Shown piece by piece: positions 40,422 through 50,628 of a DNA stretch of 64,000 nucleotides (its first letter is position 1; each line of letters opens with the position of its first letter). The notes under the pieces are model-generated. The model made no database searches, was not told where the DNA came from, and worked only from the letters and a program-made list of their open reading frames with translations. The stretch lies in NCBI RefSeq assembly GCF_900095025.1, contig NZ_FMBK01000015.1, positions 31,615 to 95,614 of the forward strand. The letters run 5' to 3'. The stretch comes from Acinetobacter albensis (GTDB lineage: Bacteria; Pseudomonadota; Gammaproteobacteria; Pseudomonadales; Moraxellaceae). Position numbers and translations under genes: made by a program.

Positions 40422-42557
40422 TTATTGAATGGGTTGTCCCGATGCAGCTTGAGTTTGAAGTAATTGTGGCGCATGGAACCGTTCGCCGTATTGTGCTTCT
40501 AAAGCATTGGCGCGAATTAAGGCTTTTTCTACACCATACTGATTTAAAAATTGTATTGCACCACCAGTCCAAGGGGCAAAACCGATGCCGAAAATAGAAC
40601 CGATATTTGCATCAATCACCGATTCTAGTACACCTTCTTCGTAGCAGCGTAAAGTATCTAAAGCTTGAACAAACAGGAAACGATCAATCATGTCTGGTTC
40701 AGAAATTGTATTTTCTTTTGTCCAATGATTTAAGCCAGCCCATAAATATTTTTTTCCACCTTCAGGATACTCGTAAAAACCAGCACCTGCCGCTTTGCCT
40801 TTACGGTTAAATTGATGAATCATCGTTTCGATTACATCATCTGCACCTGAACGTGCTAAATTTTTGCCTTCTGCTTGTAATGCTTTGCGTGTTTCTGCAG
40901 CGACATGCTCTGAAAGTGTAAGTGAGACTTCATCTTGAATGGCAAGTGGCCCTATTGGCATACCCGCCTTGAGCGCCGCCATTTCAATTTTGGCAGGATG
41001 GACACCTTCTGCAAGTAAGCGTAAGCCCTCTTGCACAAATGTGCCAAACACGCGACTGGTAAAAAATCCACGACTATCATTGACCACAATCGGCGTTTTC
41101 CCAATTTGCTGCACATAATCGTAAGCTTTGGCTAAAGTCTCGCTTGAGGTATTTTGCCCTTTGATAATTTCAACCAGTTGCATTTTATCGACAGGACTAA
41201 AAAAATGCAGTCCAATAAAATTTGCATCATTTTGACTGGCCTTAGCCAGTTCAGTAATAGGTAAAGTAGAGGTATTGGAAGCCATCACACCACCAGGTGC
41301 TAAATAAGCTTCGACTTCTTGAGTCACTTGCGCTTTCAGTGTAGGATTTTCAAATACAGCTTCAATGATTAAATCGCAGCCTTGTAAATCTTTAGCATTG
41401 GCCGTGGCGGTAATCAAACGCAAGGTTTGATCACGTTTTTCAGCTGATAAACGACCTTGTGACACTTTTTTATCAAGTAATTTCTGACTATAGGCCTTAC
41501 CTTTTTCAGCATTTTCAAGGGATACATCTTTTAGAATCACTGGAATACCTTTACTGGCAGTTGCATACGCAATGCCTGCACCCATCATACCTGCACCTAA
41601 TATTCCTACTTTGGTCATGTTAGATTTTTCGATATTCTGAGGACGGCTTGCACCGCTTTTAATCGCATTTAAACCATGCCAGAAAGTTCCAATCATATTT
41701 TTGGCAATTTGGCCGGTCGCGAGATAAGTGAAGTAACGTGATTCAATCGTTAGTGCGGTATTTACATCTACTTGAGCACCTTCTACTGCTGCAGCCATAA
41801 TAGCTTCAGGCGCAGGGTAACATCCTTTGGTTTTGTCGCGTAACATGGCAGGGGCAATCGCTAAAACTTGTGCTACGGCAGGAGTTTTTGGATCACCACC
41901 CGGAATTTTGTAGCCTTTTACATCAAAGGGTTGTTGTGATATTGGATTTGCTTTAACCCAAGCTATAGCTTTATCAAAAAGTTCTTGCTCGGTTTCGGCA
42001 GTATCATGAATTAAGCCTAACGCTTTGGCCTGATCAATTCCAAATTGTTTGCCTTCCATCAGAAAAGGAAATGCATTTTGTAGACCCAGTAGGCGTACCA
42101 TACGTACGATTCCACCGCCACCCGGCAATAAACCAAGCGTCACTTCAGGTAAGCCGAACTTAGCCTTAGCGTCATTTAAAGCAATACGGCGATGACAACA
42201 GAGCGCCAGTTCCCAGCCACCACCCAAGGCTGTCCCATTCAACGCAGCAACAACAGGAATACCGCGAGTTTCGATATAGCGCAATTGCGCCTTCATGTCC
42301 TGAATCATGTGAAAGAAAGCGGTCGCATGTTCAGGTTGAGCTTGAATGAGCTCATCTAGATCACCTCCTGCAAAAAAAGTTTTTTTGGCAGAACGAAAAA
42401 TAATCCCTGAAATTTCTGCGTCAGCTTTTAATTTAGAAACTGTATCTTCTAAAGCAGCACGAAAATCTGAATTCATGGTATTGGCAGATTGATTCGGAGA
42501 ATCTAAAGTCAAAATGACGATATGATCTGTATTTTTTTCATATTGAATTGCACTCAT
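40422..42557 (-). CDS. Multifunctional enoyl-CoA hydratase / 3-hydroxyacyl-CoA dehydrogenase (FadB/FadJ-like)
   Basis: This 711-residue enzyme carries two beta-oxidation steps. The N-terminal crotonase domain has FAGGDLDEL and KFGLPEVTLGLLPGGGG (catalytic Glu residues), and the NAD-binding domain VGILGAGMMGAGIAYATA starts near 316, followed by GLHFFSPVDKMQLVEII and C-terminal dehydrogenase domains. Length is close to E. coli FadJ. It lies 11 bp after the thiolase gene, forming the usual alpha-beta pair; AAGGAG precedes its ATG. The preferred chain length cannot be read. Confidence 0.92.
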   Translation of the reverse strand: MSAIQYEKNTDHIVILTLDSPNQSANTMNSDFRAALEDTVSKLKADAEISGIIFRSAKKTFFAGGDLDELIQAQPEHATAFFHMIQDMKAQLRYIETRGIPVVAALNGTALGGGWELALCCHRRIALNDAKAKFGLPEVTLGLLPGGGGIVRMVRLLGLQNAFPFLMEGKQFGIDQAKALGLIHDTAETEQELFDKAIAWVKANPISQQPFDVKGYKIPGGDPKTPAVAQVLAIAPAMLRDKTKGCYPAPEAIMAAAVEGAQVDVNTALTIESRYFTYLATGQIAKNMIGTFWHGLNAIKSGASRPQNIEKSNMTKVGILGAGMMGAGIAYATASKGIPVILKDVSLENAEKGKAYSQKLLDKKVSQGRLSAEKRDQTLRLITATANAKDLQGCDLIIEAVFENPTLKAQVTQEVEAYLAPGGVMASNTSTLPITELAKASQNDANFIGLHFFSPVDKMQLVEIIKGQNTSSETLAKAYDYVQQIGKTPIVVNDSRGFFTSRVFGTFVQEGLRLLAEGVHPAKIEMAALKAGMPIGPLAIQDEVSLTLSEHVAAETRKALQAEGKNLARSGADDVIETMIHQFNRKGKAAGAGFYEYPEGGKKYLWAGLNHWTKENTISEPDMIDRFLFVQALDTLRCYEEGVLESVIDANIGSIFGIGFAPWTGGAIQFLNQYGVEKALIRANALEAQYGERFHAPQLLQTQAASGQPIQ

Positions 42558-42568
42558 TTTTATTCTCC

Positions 42569-43774
42569 TTATACCAATTCAATAATGGTTGCGATGCCCA
42601 TACCGCCACCAACACATAAAGTTGCTAAGCCGCGCTTTTTGCCTTGACGTTCTAGTTCATCTAATAATGTGCCTAAAATCATTGCACCTGTTGCACCTAA
42701 TGGATGCCCCATAGCAATTGCACCACCATTGACATTGACTTTAGTTGGATCGACTTTCAGCTCGGTCATAAAACGCATAACCACCGCTGCGAAGGCTTCG
42801 TTCACTTCAAATAAATCAATATCTTCTATACTTAAACCTGCTTTTTCTAAAGCTTTTCGTGCGGCAGGGGCAGGGCCTGTCAACATAATGGTGGGATCTG
42901 AACCGACTAATGCCGTTGATAATATTTTGGCACGTGGTTTTAAACCGTATTCCTTCACTGCTTTTTCTGACGCAATCAAGACTAGCGCAGCACCATCTAC
43001 AATTCCTGATGAGTTACCCGCATGATGAACATGATTGATCTGTCCAACTTCAGGATATTTTTGTAGGGCAATCGCATCGAAACCCATTTGTCCCATCATG
43101 GTAAAGCTTGGGTTAAGTTTGGCTAAGCTTTCCGCAGTGGTGGTCGGTTTAATAAATTCATCATGCGCTAAAATTGTGACACCAGCTTTGTCTTTTACCG
43201 TGATGATCGATTGTTTGAAATAACCATTTGCTTGCGCTGCGGCGGCTTTTTTTTGTGAGTTCTCTGCAAAAGTATCCACATCCTGACGGCTATAACCATC
43301 TAGGGTGGCAATGAGGTCTGCACCAATCCCTTGTGGAACAAATTCGGCTGACATATTGGTTTCTGGGTCTAAAGCCCAAGGACCGCCATCCGAACCCATT
43401 GGTACGCGAGACATGGACTCAACGCCGCCTGCAACCACGATATCTTCCCATCCTGAACGAACTTTTTGCGCTGCCATATTGACCGCTTCAAGTCCAGATG
43501 CGCAGAAACGGTTGATTTGAACACCTGCGACATCATTACTCCAACCTGCCGCTATTGCAGCTGTTTTAGCAATGTCTGAACCTTGGTCACCAATAGGGGT
43601 TACACAGCCGAGTACAATATCATCGACCTTTGATGTATCTAAATCATGGCGATTCTTTAGTTCATTGAGCAAAGTGGTTAAGAGCGTAATCGGTTTGACT
43701 TCATAAAGTGAACCATCTTTTTTACCTTTTCCGCGTGGTGTGCGAATGGCGTCAATGATATATGCCTCGCTCAT
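42569..43774 (-). CDS. Acetyl-CoA acyltransferase (thiolase, beta-oxidation)
   Basis: Thiolase cleaves 3-ketoacyl-CoA. Nucleophile Cys91 is in [13 protein letters not shown], the His motif is [15 protein letters not shown], and the second Cys is in [11 protein letters not shown]. The protein is 401 residues. It is the first gene of the operon with the multifunctional protein, so the two probably form the beta and alpha subunits of a trifunctional-like complex. The 258-bp upstream gap is AT-rich. Confidence 0.92.
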   Translation of the reverse strand: MSEAYIIDAIRTPRGKGKKDGSLYEVKPITLLTTLLNELKNRHDLDTSKVDDIVLGCVTPIGDQGSDIAKTAAIAAGWSNDVAGVQINRFCASGLEAVNMAAQKVRSGWEDIVVAGGVESMSRVPMGSDGGPWALDPETNMSAEFVPQGIGADLIATLDGYSRQDVDTFAENSQKKAAAAQANGYFKQSIITVKDKAGVTILAHDEFIKPTTTAESLAKLNPSFTMMGQMGFDAIALQKYPEVGQINHVHHAGNSSGIVDGAALVLIASEKAVKEYGLKPRAKILSTALVGSDPTIMLTGPAPAARKALEKAGLSIEDIDLFEVNEAFAAVVMRFMTELKVDPTKVNVNGGAIAMGHPLGATGAMILGTLLDELERQGKKRGLATLCVGGGMGIATIIELV

Positions 43775-43988
43775 ATTGAATCCTTTTTATGCATTTAAAT
43801 TGTTATATTTTTGAGTGTAATGATAATTTTTTGAAGTGCAATGACAAGAACGAATCAGATCAAATGATTTTTTTGGCCAGTTGGAGTGTTTGAATAGAGG
43901 GTGAGATTAAGCATTCAAGTTTATTTTTTGTATTGTTTAGATCGAAAATAATAAAGCTTGAAAATTTTTAAATGTTAGCAATTGAAAT

Positions 43989-44018
43989 AAAAAAGCCTGA
44001 GAGGTCTCAGGCTTTTTA
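43989..44018 (-). terminator. Terminator of the AraC-type gene
   Basis: AAAAGCCTGAG pairs with CTCAGGCTTTT, flanked by A and T tracts. Confidence 0.85.
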
Positions 44019-44032
44019 GCAATATTTATTTT

Positions 44033-45043
44033 TTAATGATAACCATGCAATTGACGATATAAACCTGGAGTAACCCCAGTCCACTTTTTAAATGCGCGAT
44101 GAAAAGTACTGGTCTCACTAAAACCAACTTGTTGAGCCACATCTTCTAAAGTTAACTTTGGATTTAACAAGAGATGAATAGCAGCATCACGACGTAGTGC
44201 ATCTTTTACCCCTTGGTAGCTTTTGCCTTCCGCTGCTAAGCGACGACGTAAAGTTTGCGGTGAAAGATAGAGCATTGAAGCCACGTCATTAAGCGTCGGC
44301 ATTTCTTCACCAATTTGACTTTTTAATACGTCACGAATACGTGAAGTTAAAGAGTTGGTATTTTTAAATTTGACCAAGAGTTGGGCTGGTGCTGCTTTTA
44401 AAAACTCTTCAAGATCTTCTTCAGTTTGACGAATGGGTAAATCGAGATAATCTGCTGCAAATGTAATTTCGGTACGTTGTGTATCGAACTGCATGACTGG
44501 TGCAAAAAATAAAGCATCATATTCATCTGCATGCGATGGACGAGCATAACCAAAATGTACACGTTCCAGTGGGATGCGGCGTTCAATTAACCAAGAAGCT
44601 AAACCATGCCAAATCATTAGCATACTTTCAGTAATAAAATGATCTGGATCAAGTTCTTTTGGAACAAAAGGAACAAGACGTGCTTCATGTTTGTCACGTT
44701 CTAATACGACAGACCACTCATCTCCAAACAATTTGTAAAACTGAGCCGAGAGCTCTAGAGCTTGGCCTAAAGTTTTCGCATGAATAATGAGTTGGCACAT
44801 AATCGCGAAAGTACCCAAACGGCGGGGCTGTAAACCAAAGCCCATGTGTTCGTCTTGGGTCACCATCCACAACATTTTTATAAAACGAGTGTATTGTTCC
44901 GGGGATATTCGTGCTTTAGGTTGACGTAATAATTCCGCCTCAATGCCAACATGTGACAATAAAGTTTCAACATCCATTCCTAGACGTTTAACGCCTGCCA
45001 GAGCCGCATTGACGAAGTGGATACTAATTGTATCGCGACTCAT
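44033..45043 (-). CDS. AraC-family transcriptional regulator (OruR/ArgR-like layout)
   Basis: This is a 336-residue regulator with an N-terminal Arabinose_bd-type domain (about 15-200) and a C-terminal AraC double helix-turn-helix (about 245-336): PTLNDVASMLYLSPQTLRRR, then LTLEDVAQQVGFSETSTFHR and AFKKWTGVTPGLYRQ. The ATG at 45043 (MSRDTISIHF) is preferred to a TTG 36 bp upstream. It is divergent from a CoA-transferase gene and next to the beta-oxidation operon, so control of fatty- or branched-acid catabolism is a fair guess. Confidence 0.87.
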   Translation of the reverse strand: MSRDTISIHFVNAALAGVKRLGMDVETLLSHVGIEAELLRQPKARISPEQYTRFIKMLWMVTQDEHMGFGLQPRRLGTFAIMCQLIIHAKTLGQALELSAQFYKLFGDEWSVVLERDKHEARLVPFVPKELDPDHFITESMLMIWHGLASWLIERRIPLERVHFGYARPSHADEYDALFFAPVMQFDTQRTEITFAADYLDLPIRQTEEDLEEFLKAAPAQLLVKFKNTNSLTSRIRDVLKSQIGEEMPTLNDVASMLYLSPQTLRRRLAAEGKSYQGVKDALRRDAAIHLLLNPKLTLEDVAQQVGFSETSTFHRAFKKWTGVTPGLYRQLHGYH

Positions 45044-45253
45044 ATTAAATTCTTCTGTCTCTTTTATATTCACGGGCAATTGACCTAAATGACGCTAAAA
45101 ATTGTTTGATTGGCAATTTACAATATATATTTTAACATAATTACATATTAATTTGCCTGAATTATCAAGGTAAATGGCTGAAAATGACATTGTTTTGTTG
45201 TTTGTATCTTTCTAATATCAATAAAAAACTAACACAAATAAAGTGAAAAAAAT

Positions 45254-46372
45254 ATGGATGCTGCTTTAAACGATTTAAAAGTTCTCGATTTTTCAACACT
45301 TTTACCTGGACCATTTGCTACGCTTTATTTTGCTGACTTAGGTGCAGATGTTATTCATGTAGAGTCCCCTTTACGCCCCGATTTAATTCGTTTATTTCCA
45401 CCTTATGCCAACGGTCAAGCGACCTCACATAGCTATTTGAATCGAAATAAACAGTCGATTGCTTTAGATTTAAAAGATGCAGAAAATATTGAACTAATCA
45501 AAAGTAAAATTTCTGAATTTGATATTGTGGTGGAGCAGTTTAGACCGGGGGTAATGAAAAGATTAGGGCTAGACTATCAAACACTTGCAGAAATTAATCC
45601 ACGTTTGATCTATTGCTCTATAACAGGCTACGGACAAACAGGAGTTTATAAAAATAAAGCAGGTCATGATATTAATTATTTGGCTCTATCAGGTATTGCG
45701 GGACAGAGTGGTCGAAAGCAGAGTGGACCTCCACCTATGGGCATTCAAATCGCTGATGTTGCTGGAGGTTCTTTACATGCCATTATTGCTATTTTAACCG
45801 CAGTGATAGAGCGTCTGCACAGCGGAAAAGGTCAATATATTGATATTTCAATGACGGATTGTAGTGCTGTTTTAAACAGTATGGCTGCGGCGGCAACATT
45901 GGCTGGAAAAAAGCCTCAGTACAGAGAAGAAGGGCTTTTAAATGGCGGTGCATTTTATGATTATTATCAAACACAAGATGCTCGTTATTTATCCATTGGA
46001 AGTTTGGAACCACAATTTATGTCTGGATTAGCCAGCATTCTTGATTTGCCTCTACTTTTGCAGCTGGGCAACTCATTCAATCAAGCAGATCAGCACCTTC
46101 TTAAACAAGCCATCCAAGAGAAAATTTCCACCAAAACATTTGCAGAGTGGTCTGCTATTTTTGCAGATCAAGACGTCTGTGTTGAGCCGGTCTTAGACTT
46201 AGAAGAAGCTTTTAATTCTGAATTGGCCAAGGAGCGACGGTGGACAGTGGAAGTTCCTCTTTCTGTCGGAAGTGATCAGACTGAAACGCAACTGGCCTGT
46301 CCGATCAAATTTTCCCGATCTAAAACAAAATATCAATATATAGGTCAAAAACTGGGCGCTGGTGAATGGTAG
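45254..46372 (+). CDS. CaiB/BaiF family III CoA-transferase
   Basis: This is a 372-residue class III CoA-transferase. It has LKVLDFSTLLPGPFATLYFADLGADV-type opening (LLPGPFATLYFADLGA), VVEQFRPGVMKRLGLDY, and the catalytic aspartate in KAGHDINYLALSG. Family members include alpha-methylacyl-CoA racemase, carnitine CoA-transferase and formyl-CoA transferase; the racemase-like group is the closest in appearance. It is divergent from the AraC regulator, with about 210 bp between them. Confidence 0.87.
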   Translation: MDAALNDLKVLDFSTLLPGPFATLYFADLGADVIHVESPLRPDLIRLFPPYANGQATSHSYLNRNKQSIALDLKDAENIELIKSKISEFDIVVEQFRPGVMKRLGLDYQTLAEINPRLIYCSITGYGQTGVYKNKAGHDINYLALSGIAGQSGRKQSGPPPMGIQIADVAGGSLHAIIAILTAVIERLHSGKGQYIDISMTDCSAVLNSMAAAATLAGKKPQYREEGLLNGGAFYDYYQTQDARYLSIGSLEPQFMSGLASILDLPLLLQLGNSFNQADQHLLKQAIQEKISTKTFAEWSAIFADQDVCVEPVLDLEEAFNSELAKERRWTVEVPLSVGSDQTETQLACPIKFSRSKTKYQYIGQKLGAGEW

Positions 46373-46493
46373 TTGTGATGCATAATATAAATAAATATTG
46401 ATAAAAAACAATTTACTAACATTTTTTGTAAGTGTTACATAAAAAACAAGAGTACCCTATATCTATTACAAAATTTTATATAGAGTACTTATT

Positions 46494-47735
46494 GTGAAGA
46501 AATTAAGTAGTACTTTAGGGTTTGCTTTATCTTTAGGGTTATTCAGTGTTGCTGTGCCAAGTGTTCACGCTGCTGAAATGTTCAATTCACAAAGTCCATG
46601 GATGCTGGGCGATTGGAATGGTAAACGAACTGCATTACAGCAACAAGGTTATGATTTTAGTTTCAGTTATACAGGTGAAATGGCGACCTTATTGGATGCA
46701 AAATCTGCTTCTGATCATGGTACAGAGTATGCTGACCAATTTGCAGTCGGAGCACACTTCGATTTAAATAAAATTTTAGGTTGGCAATATACTGAAGCAC
46801 AAATTAATATTACACAGCGAAATGGCCGTTCCCTGTCACAAACGTCAGATGTACTTAATGGACATTTAAGCTCGACCCAAGAAGTATGGGGGCGTGGGCA
46901 AACATGGCGCTTAACTGATTTTTGGATTAAAAAACAATTTTTTGATCAAAAGTTAGATATTAAAGTAGGGCGCTTTGGTGAAGGTGAAGATTTCAACAGC
47001 TTTGACTGTGATTTTCAAAATCTAGCACTTTGCGGTTCTCAAGTAGGAAATTGGGTCGGTGACCAATGGTATAATTGGCCAGTGAGCCAATGGGCAGTTC
47101 GAGCCAAATATCAACTACGTCCAGATCTTTATACCCAAGTCGGTGTATATGAATATAACCCTGAAAATTTAAAGCGGAGTCAAGGTTTTAATCTCAGTAC
47201 TGATGGTTCTGAGGGTGCAATCATTCCAGCTGAAATAGTTTGGACACCCAAATTGGGTTTAGATCAGCTTTCTGGTGAATACCGTCTTGGCTACTATTAC
47301 AGTACGGCTGATGCTCTAGACATTAATACAATTTCACAAACCTCTCACAAACATGGGATGTGGGTAGTCGCGAAACAGCAACTTACTACTCATCAAGGTG
47401 ATGCAAAGCGTGGATTGACTGGTTTTGTGAATTTAACAGTTCATGATTCAAACACCAATCAAGTCGGCAATATGCAAAATATTGGATTAGCCTATACAGG
47501 TTTGATGGATACTCGTCCTCAGGATCAATTGGCTTTTGGGGTTGCACGTATTCGTATGAATGATGATCTGAACGATGGTCGTCGTGAAGAATATGATGCA
47601 GAAGTGTATTACGGTTTACATGCCAACAACTGGCTGACTATACGTCCAAATATTCAATATATTCGTCATGTAGGCGCTTATAAAGACGGCGAAAACGTGT
47701 GGGTAGGTGGGATTAAATTACAAACAGTGTTCTAG
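46494..47735 (+). CDS. oprB: OprB-family carbohydrate-selective porin
   Basis: OprB forms a glucose-inducible outer membrane pore. The GTG start gives a signal peptide (KKLSSTLGFALSLGLFSVAV, cut after HA). The mature part begins with SPWMLGDWNGKRTALQQQGYDF, typical of OprB (read as SPWMLGDWNGKRTALQ), and ends in a beta-barrel with C-terminal aromatic Phe (LQTVF). The protein is 413 residues. It lies directly before gcd, so it likely brings sugars to the periplasmic dehydrogenase. Confidence 0.88.
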   Translation: MKKLSSTLGFALSLGLFSVAVPSVHAAEMFNSQSPWMLGDWNGKRTALQQQGYDFSFSYTGEMATLLDAKSASDHGTEYADQFAVGAHFDLNKILGWQYTEAQINITQRNGRSLSQTSDVLNGHLSSTQEVWGRGQTWRLTDFWIKKQFFDQKLDIKVGRFGEGEDFNSFDCDFQNLALCGSQVGNWVGDQWYNWPVSQWAVRAKYQLRPDLYTQVGVYEYNPENLKRSQGFNLSTDGSEGAIIPAEIVWTPKLGLDQLSGEYRLGYYYSTADALDINTISQTSHKHGMWVVAKQQLTTHQGDAKRGLTGFVNLTVHDSNTNQVGNMQNIGLAYTGLMDTRPQDQLAFGVARIRMNDDLNDGRREEYDAEVYYGLHANNWLTIRPNIQYIRHVGAYKDGENVWVGGIKLQTVF

Positions 47736-47900
47736 TTTCTAGATGATAAATATTTGAATGAATTCACTCAATAAAAGTGGCAGATATGCCCTTTTTATTG
47801 AGATTCACTGAGATATTTAATATCTAAAAACTCATATAAGGCACCTATAGTTTTTAAAGCTATGGGTTTTTCAAAAGAATTTTAGAAATAGGTGGTTCAT

Positions 47901-50303
47901 ATGCGTACTCCATCTTCAGGTTCAGGATTAAAAACCATTACAGTGATCGTCGCTGTAATTTTTGGTTTAGTTCTACTGATTGGGGGAATTTGGCTTGCAG
48001 TACTGGGTGGCTCTTGGTACTACATTATTGCAGGTCTATTCTTCATCGCTACTGCGGTTTTATTGCAAAAGTTACAAAGTTCGGCGCTGATTGTCTATGC
48101 TGTATTTGTGTTAGGTACAGTTATTTGGGGGCTTTGGGAAGTTGGATCAGACTTTTTTGCTTTAGCACCACGTTTAGATATTTTAGGCTTATTTGGTCTT
48201 TGGTTGCTTATTCCTGCAGTGACCCGTGGTTTTGTGAAAAGCAAAACTGCAAAGATGGTTCTAACAGGTTCATTGGCAATCACCATTGCTGTCATGATTT
48301 ATTCTATTTTTAATGATCCTCAGGAAATTCGTGGCACATTAACCACGAAACAACCCGATACTACACAGGCTATTCCTGGTGTCGCGAATGAAGACTGGCC
48401 TGCATATGGTCGTACCCAATCGGGTTTGCGTTATTCCCCATTAACTCAAATTAATGCGGAAAATGTTAAAAACCTTGAAGTGGCTTGGACTTATCATACA
48501 GGTGAGATGAAAACAGAAAATGATTCTGGTGAAACCACCAATCAGGTTACTCCGATTAAAGTCGGTAACAACATGTATATCTGTACCACTCACCAGCGTT
48601 TGATTGCACTTGATCCAGCCACAGGTAAAGAAAAATGGAGTTTTGACCCAAAACTTAAAGCGGACAATACGTTCCAGCATTTAACTTGTCGTGGGGTATC
48701 TTATTATGATGCCAACAATACTGTGGGTTTCGAAGCGAGTTTACAAAATGTGAAATCATCTTCTGCACAATGTCCACGTAAAGTGATTTTGCCTGTCAAT
48801 GATGGACGTTTGGTCGCGATTAATGCAGACAATGGTCAGCGTTGTACCGATTTTGGTAAAAATGGTGAAGTCGATCTTCAAAAAGATATGCCATTCCCAT
48901 ATCCGGGCGGTTATGTTCCAACATCACCACCAATCGTCACAGGAACTACGATTATTATTGGCGGCTCAACCACCGATAACTATTCGACTGAAGAACCATC
49001 AGGCGTGATTCGTGGTTATGATGTCAATACAGGCGAATTGCTTTGGGTATTCGACACGGGTGCAGAAGATCCGAACTTGATTCCAGCACCGGGTCAAAAA
49101 TATGTTCAAAATTCACCGAATGCATGGGCACCCTTGGCCTATGATGCGAAATTGGATATTGTGTATGTGCCAACAGGTGTGGGTACGCCAGATATTTGGG
49201 GTGGTAACCGGACTGAGTTGAGCGAGCGCTATGCAAACTCGATGCTTGCTTTGAATGCTTCTACAGGCGAATTAATTTGGGATTTCCAAACCACACATCA
49301 TGATTTGTGGGATATGGATGTGCCTTCACAACCGACCTTGACTGATATTAAAGACAAAACAGGTAAAATGGTGCCTGCTATTTATGTGTTGACCAAAACA
49401 GGGAATGCTTTTGTTTTGGATAGACGTACTGGTGAAGCGATTGTACCGATTACCGAGAAACCTGTTCCACAGACGGTAAAACTGGGTCCACAAACCAAAG
49501 GTGAACGTTATTCAGCAACGCAGCCGTTCTCTGATTTTGATTTGGCACCAAAAGAGAAATTAACGGATAAACAAATGTGGGGCGCAACCATGTTTGACCA
49601 ATTGATTTGCCGAGTGTCATTCCATAAGTTGAATTACGATGGCATTTATACGCCACCATCTGAAAATGGCACCTTGGTATTCCCTGGTAATTTAGGGGTA
49701 TTTGAGTGGGGTGGTATGTCTGTCAATCCAGATCGTCAAATTGCGGTCATGAATCCGATTGGCTTGCCATTTGTCACTAAACTTATTCCTTCAGATCCAA
49801 ATCGTCAACAAACCGCGAAAGGTGCAGGGACAGAGCAAGGTATTCAACCTATGTATGGTGTACCTTATGGCGTAGAAATCAGTGCATTTCTTTCTCCATT
49901 TGGTTTGCCGTGTAAACAACCTGCTTGGGGCTATGTAGCGGGTGTGGATTTAAATACGCATGAAGTTGCATGGAAACGTCGTATTGGTACCATCCGTGAC
50001 AGTATGCCAGGCATTCCTTTGCCACCTTTTAAAATGGGTGTGCCAATGCTGGGTGGTTCGATTTCGACAGCGGGTAATGTGATGTTTGTTGGTGGTACGC
50101 AGGATAATTATATTCGTGCCATTAATGTGACCAATGGTGATGAGTTATGGAAAGGTCGTTTACCTGCTGGTGGACAAGCAACGCCTATGACTTATGAAAG
50201 CAATGGTAAGCAATATGTTGTGATTATGGCAGGTGGTCACGGTTCATTTGGAACCAAAATGGGTGATGCACTCGTGGCTTATGCCTTACCTGATCAAAAA
50301 TAA
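47901..50303 (+). CDS. gcd: Membrane-bound PQQ-dependent glucose dehydrogenase
   Basis: Gcd oxidises glucose to gluconolactone in the periplasm and passes electrons to ubiquinone. About five N-terminal membrane helices (20-140) precede an eight-bladed PQQ propeller; the first blade starts DWPAYGRTQSGLRYSPLTQ. The catalytic region has TTHHDLWDMDVPSQP, and the end is AGGHGSFGTKMGDALVAYALP. The ATG at 47901 has AGGTGG just before it, so I prefer it to the GTG at 47892; 800 residues. PQQ synthesis genes are not in the window. Confidence 0.95.
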   Translation: MRTPSSGSGLKTITVIVAVIFGLVLLIGGIWLAVLGGSWYYIIAGLFFIATAVLLQKLQSSALIVYAVFVLGTVIWGLWEVGSDFFALAPRLDILGLFGLWLLIPAVTRGFVKSKTAKMVLTGSLAITIAVMIYSIFNDPQEIRGTLTTKQPDTTQAIPGVANEDWPAYGRTQSGLRYSPLTQINAENVKNLEVAWTYHTGEMKTENDSGETTNQVTPIKVGNNMYICTTHQRLIALDPATGKEKWSFDPKLKADNTFQHLTCRGVSYYDANNTVGFEASLQNVKSSSAQCPRKVILPVNDGRLVAINADNGQRCTDFGKNGEVDLQKDMPFPYPGGYVPTSPPIVTGTTIIIGGSTTDNYSTEEPSGVIRGYDVNTGELLWVFDTGAEDPNLIPAPGQKYVQNSPNAWAPLAYDAKLDIVYVPTGVGTPDIWGGNRTELSERYANSMLALNASTGELIWDFQTTHHDLWDMDVPSQPTLTDIKDKTGKMVPAIYVLTKTGNAFVLDRRTGEAIVPITEKPVPQTVKLGPQTKGERYSATQPFSDFDLAPKEKLTDKQMWGATMFDQLICRVSFHKLNYDGIYTPPSENGTLVFPGNLGVFEWGGMSVNPDRQIAVMNPIGLPFVTKLIPSDPNRQQTAKGAGTEQGIQPMYGVPYGVEISAFLSPFGLPCKQPAWGYVAGVDLNTHEVAWKRRIGTIRDSMPGIPLPPFKMGVPMLGGSISTAGNVMFVGGTQDNYIRAINVTNGDELWKGRLPAGGQATPMTYESNGKQYVVIMAGGHGSFGTKMGDALVAYALPDQK

Positions 50304-50320
50304 TTGAAGTACTTAAATAG

Positions 50321-50347
50321 AAAAGCCTGATTCGTCAGGCTTTTTTT
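50321..50347 (+). terminator. Intrinsic terminator after gcd
   Basis: AAAAGCCTGA-TTCG-TCAGGCTTTT with seven Ts. Confidence 0.92.
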
Positions 50348-50602
50348 ATATCAGCTGATTTTCAAAAATATGCTTAAAATGTTTTAAATCCGCATTTTTG
50401 AGTTACGGCTCAATAAATTATGTTTATATGATAAATAATGATAAGCAAATGAAAATAATATTGCTTTCACTGAAAGTGGCTGATTTGAACTGTTTATCTT
50501 TAACTGTAAAGGGTTTTTGCTAGCCTTATCAATAAAACCGCTATTAAATATGTAAAAAACGCATTTCGTTGATAGGTTAAATCTGGTTATGCTGTGAGCC
50601 GT
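50348..50602. other. Upstream region of cysI
   Basis: AT-rich, with no gene. It carries the control region of cysI; a CysB site may lie here but has no clear consensus that I can assert. Confidence 0.45.
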
Positions 50603-50608
50603 TATAAT
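50603..50608 (+). promoter_or_regulatory. Consensus -10 element of cysI
   Basis: A perfect TATAAT 21 bp before the cysI ATG; no strong -35 is seen, which suits an activator-dependent promoter. No ribosome-binding site lies between it and the ATG. Confidence 0.6.
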
Positions 50609-50628
50609 GAAACTACTAGCTGTCCGCC

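Noticed and set aside
42669..43025. Open frame opposite the thiolase
   Set aside because: Shadow of the thiolase codons, with no start signal.
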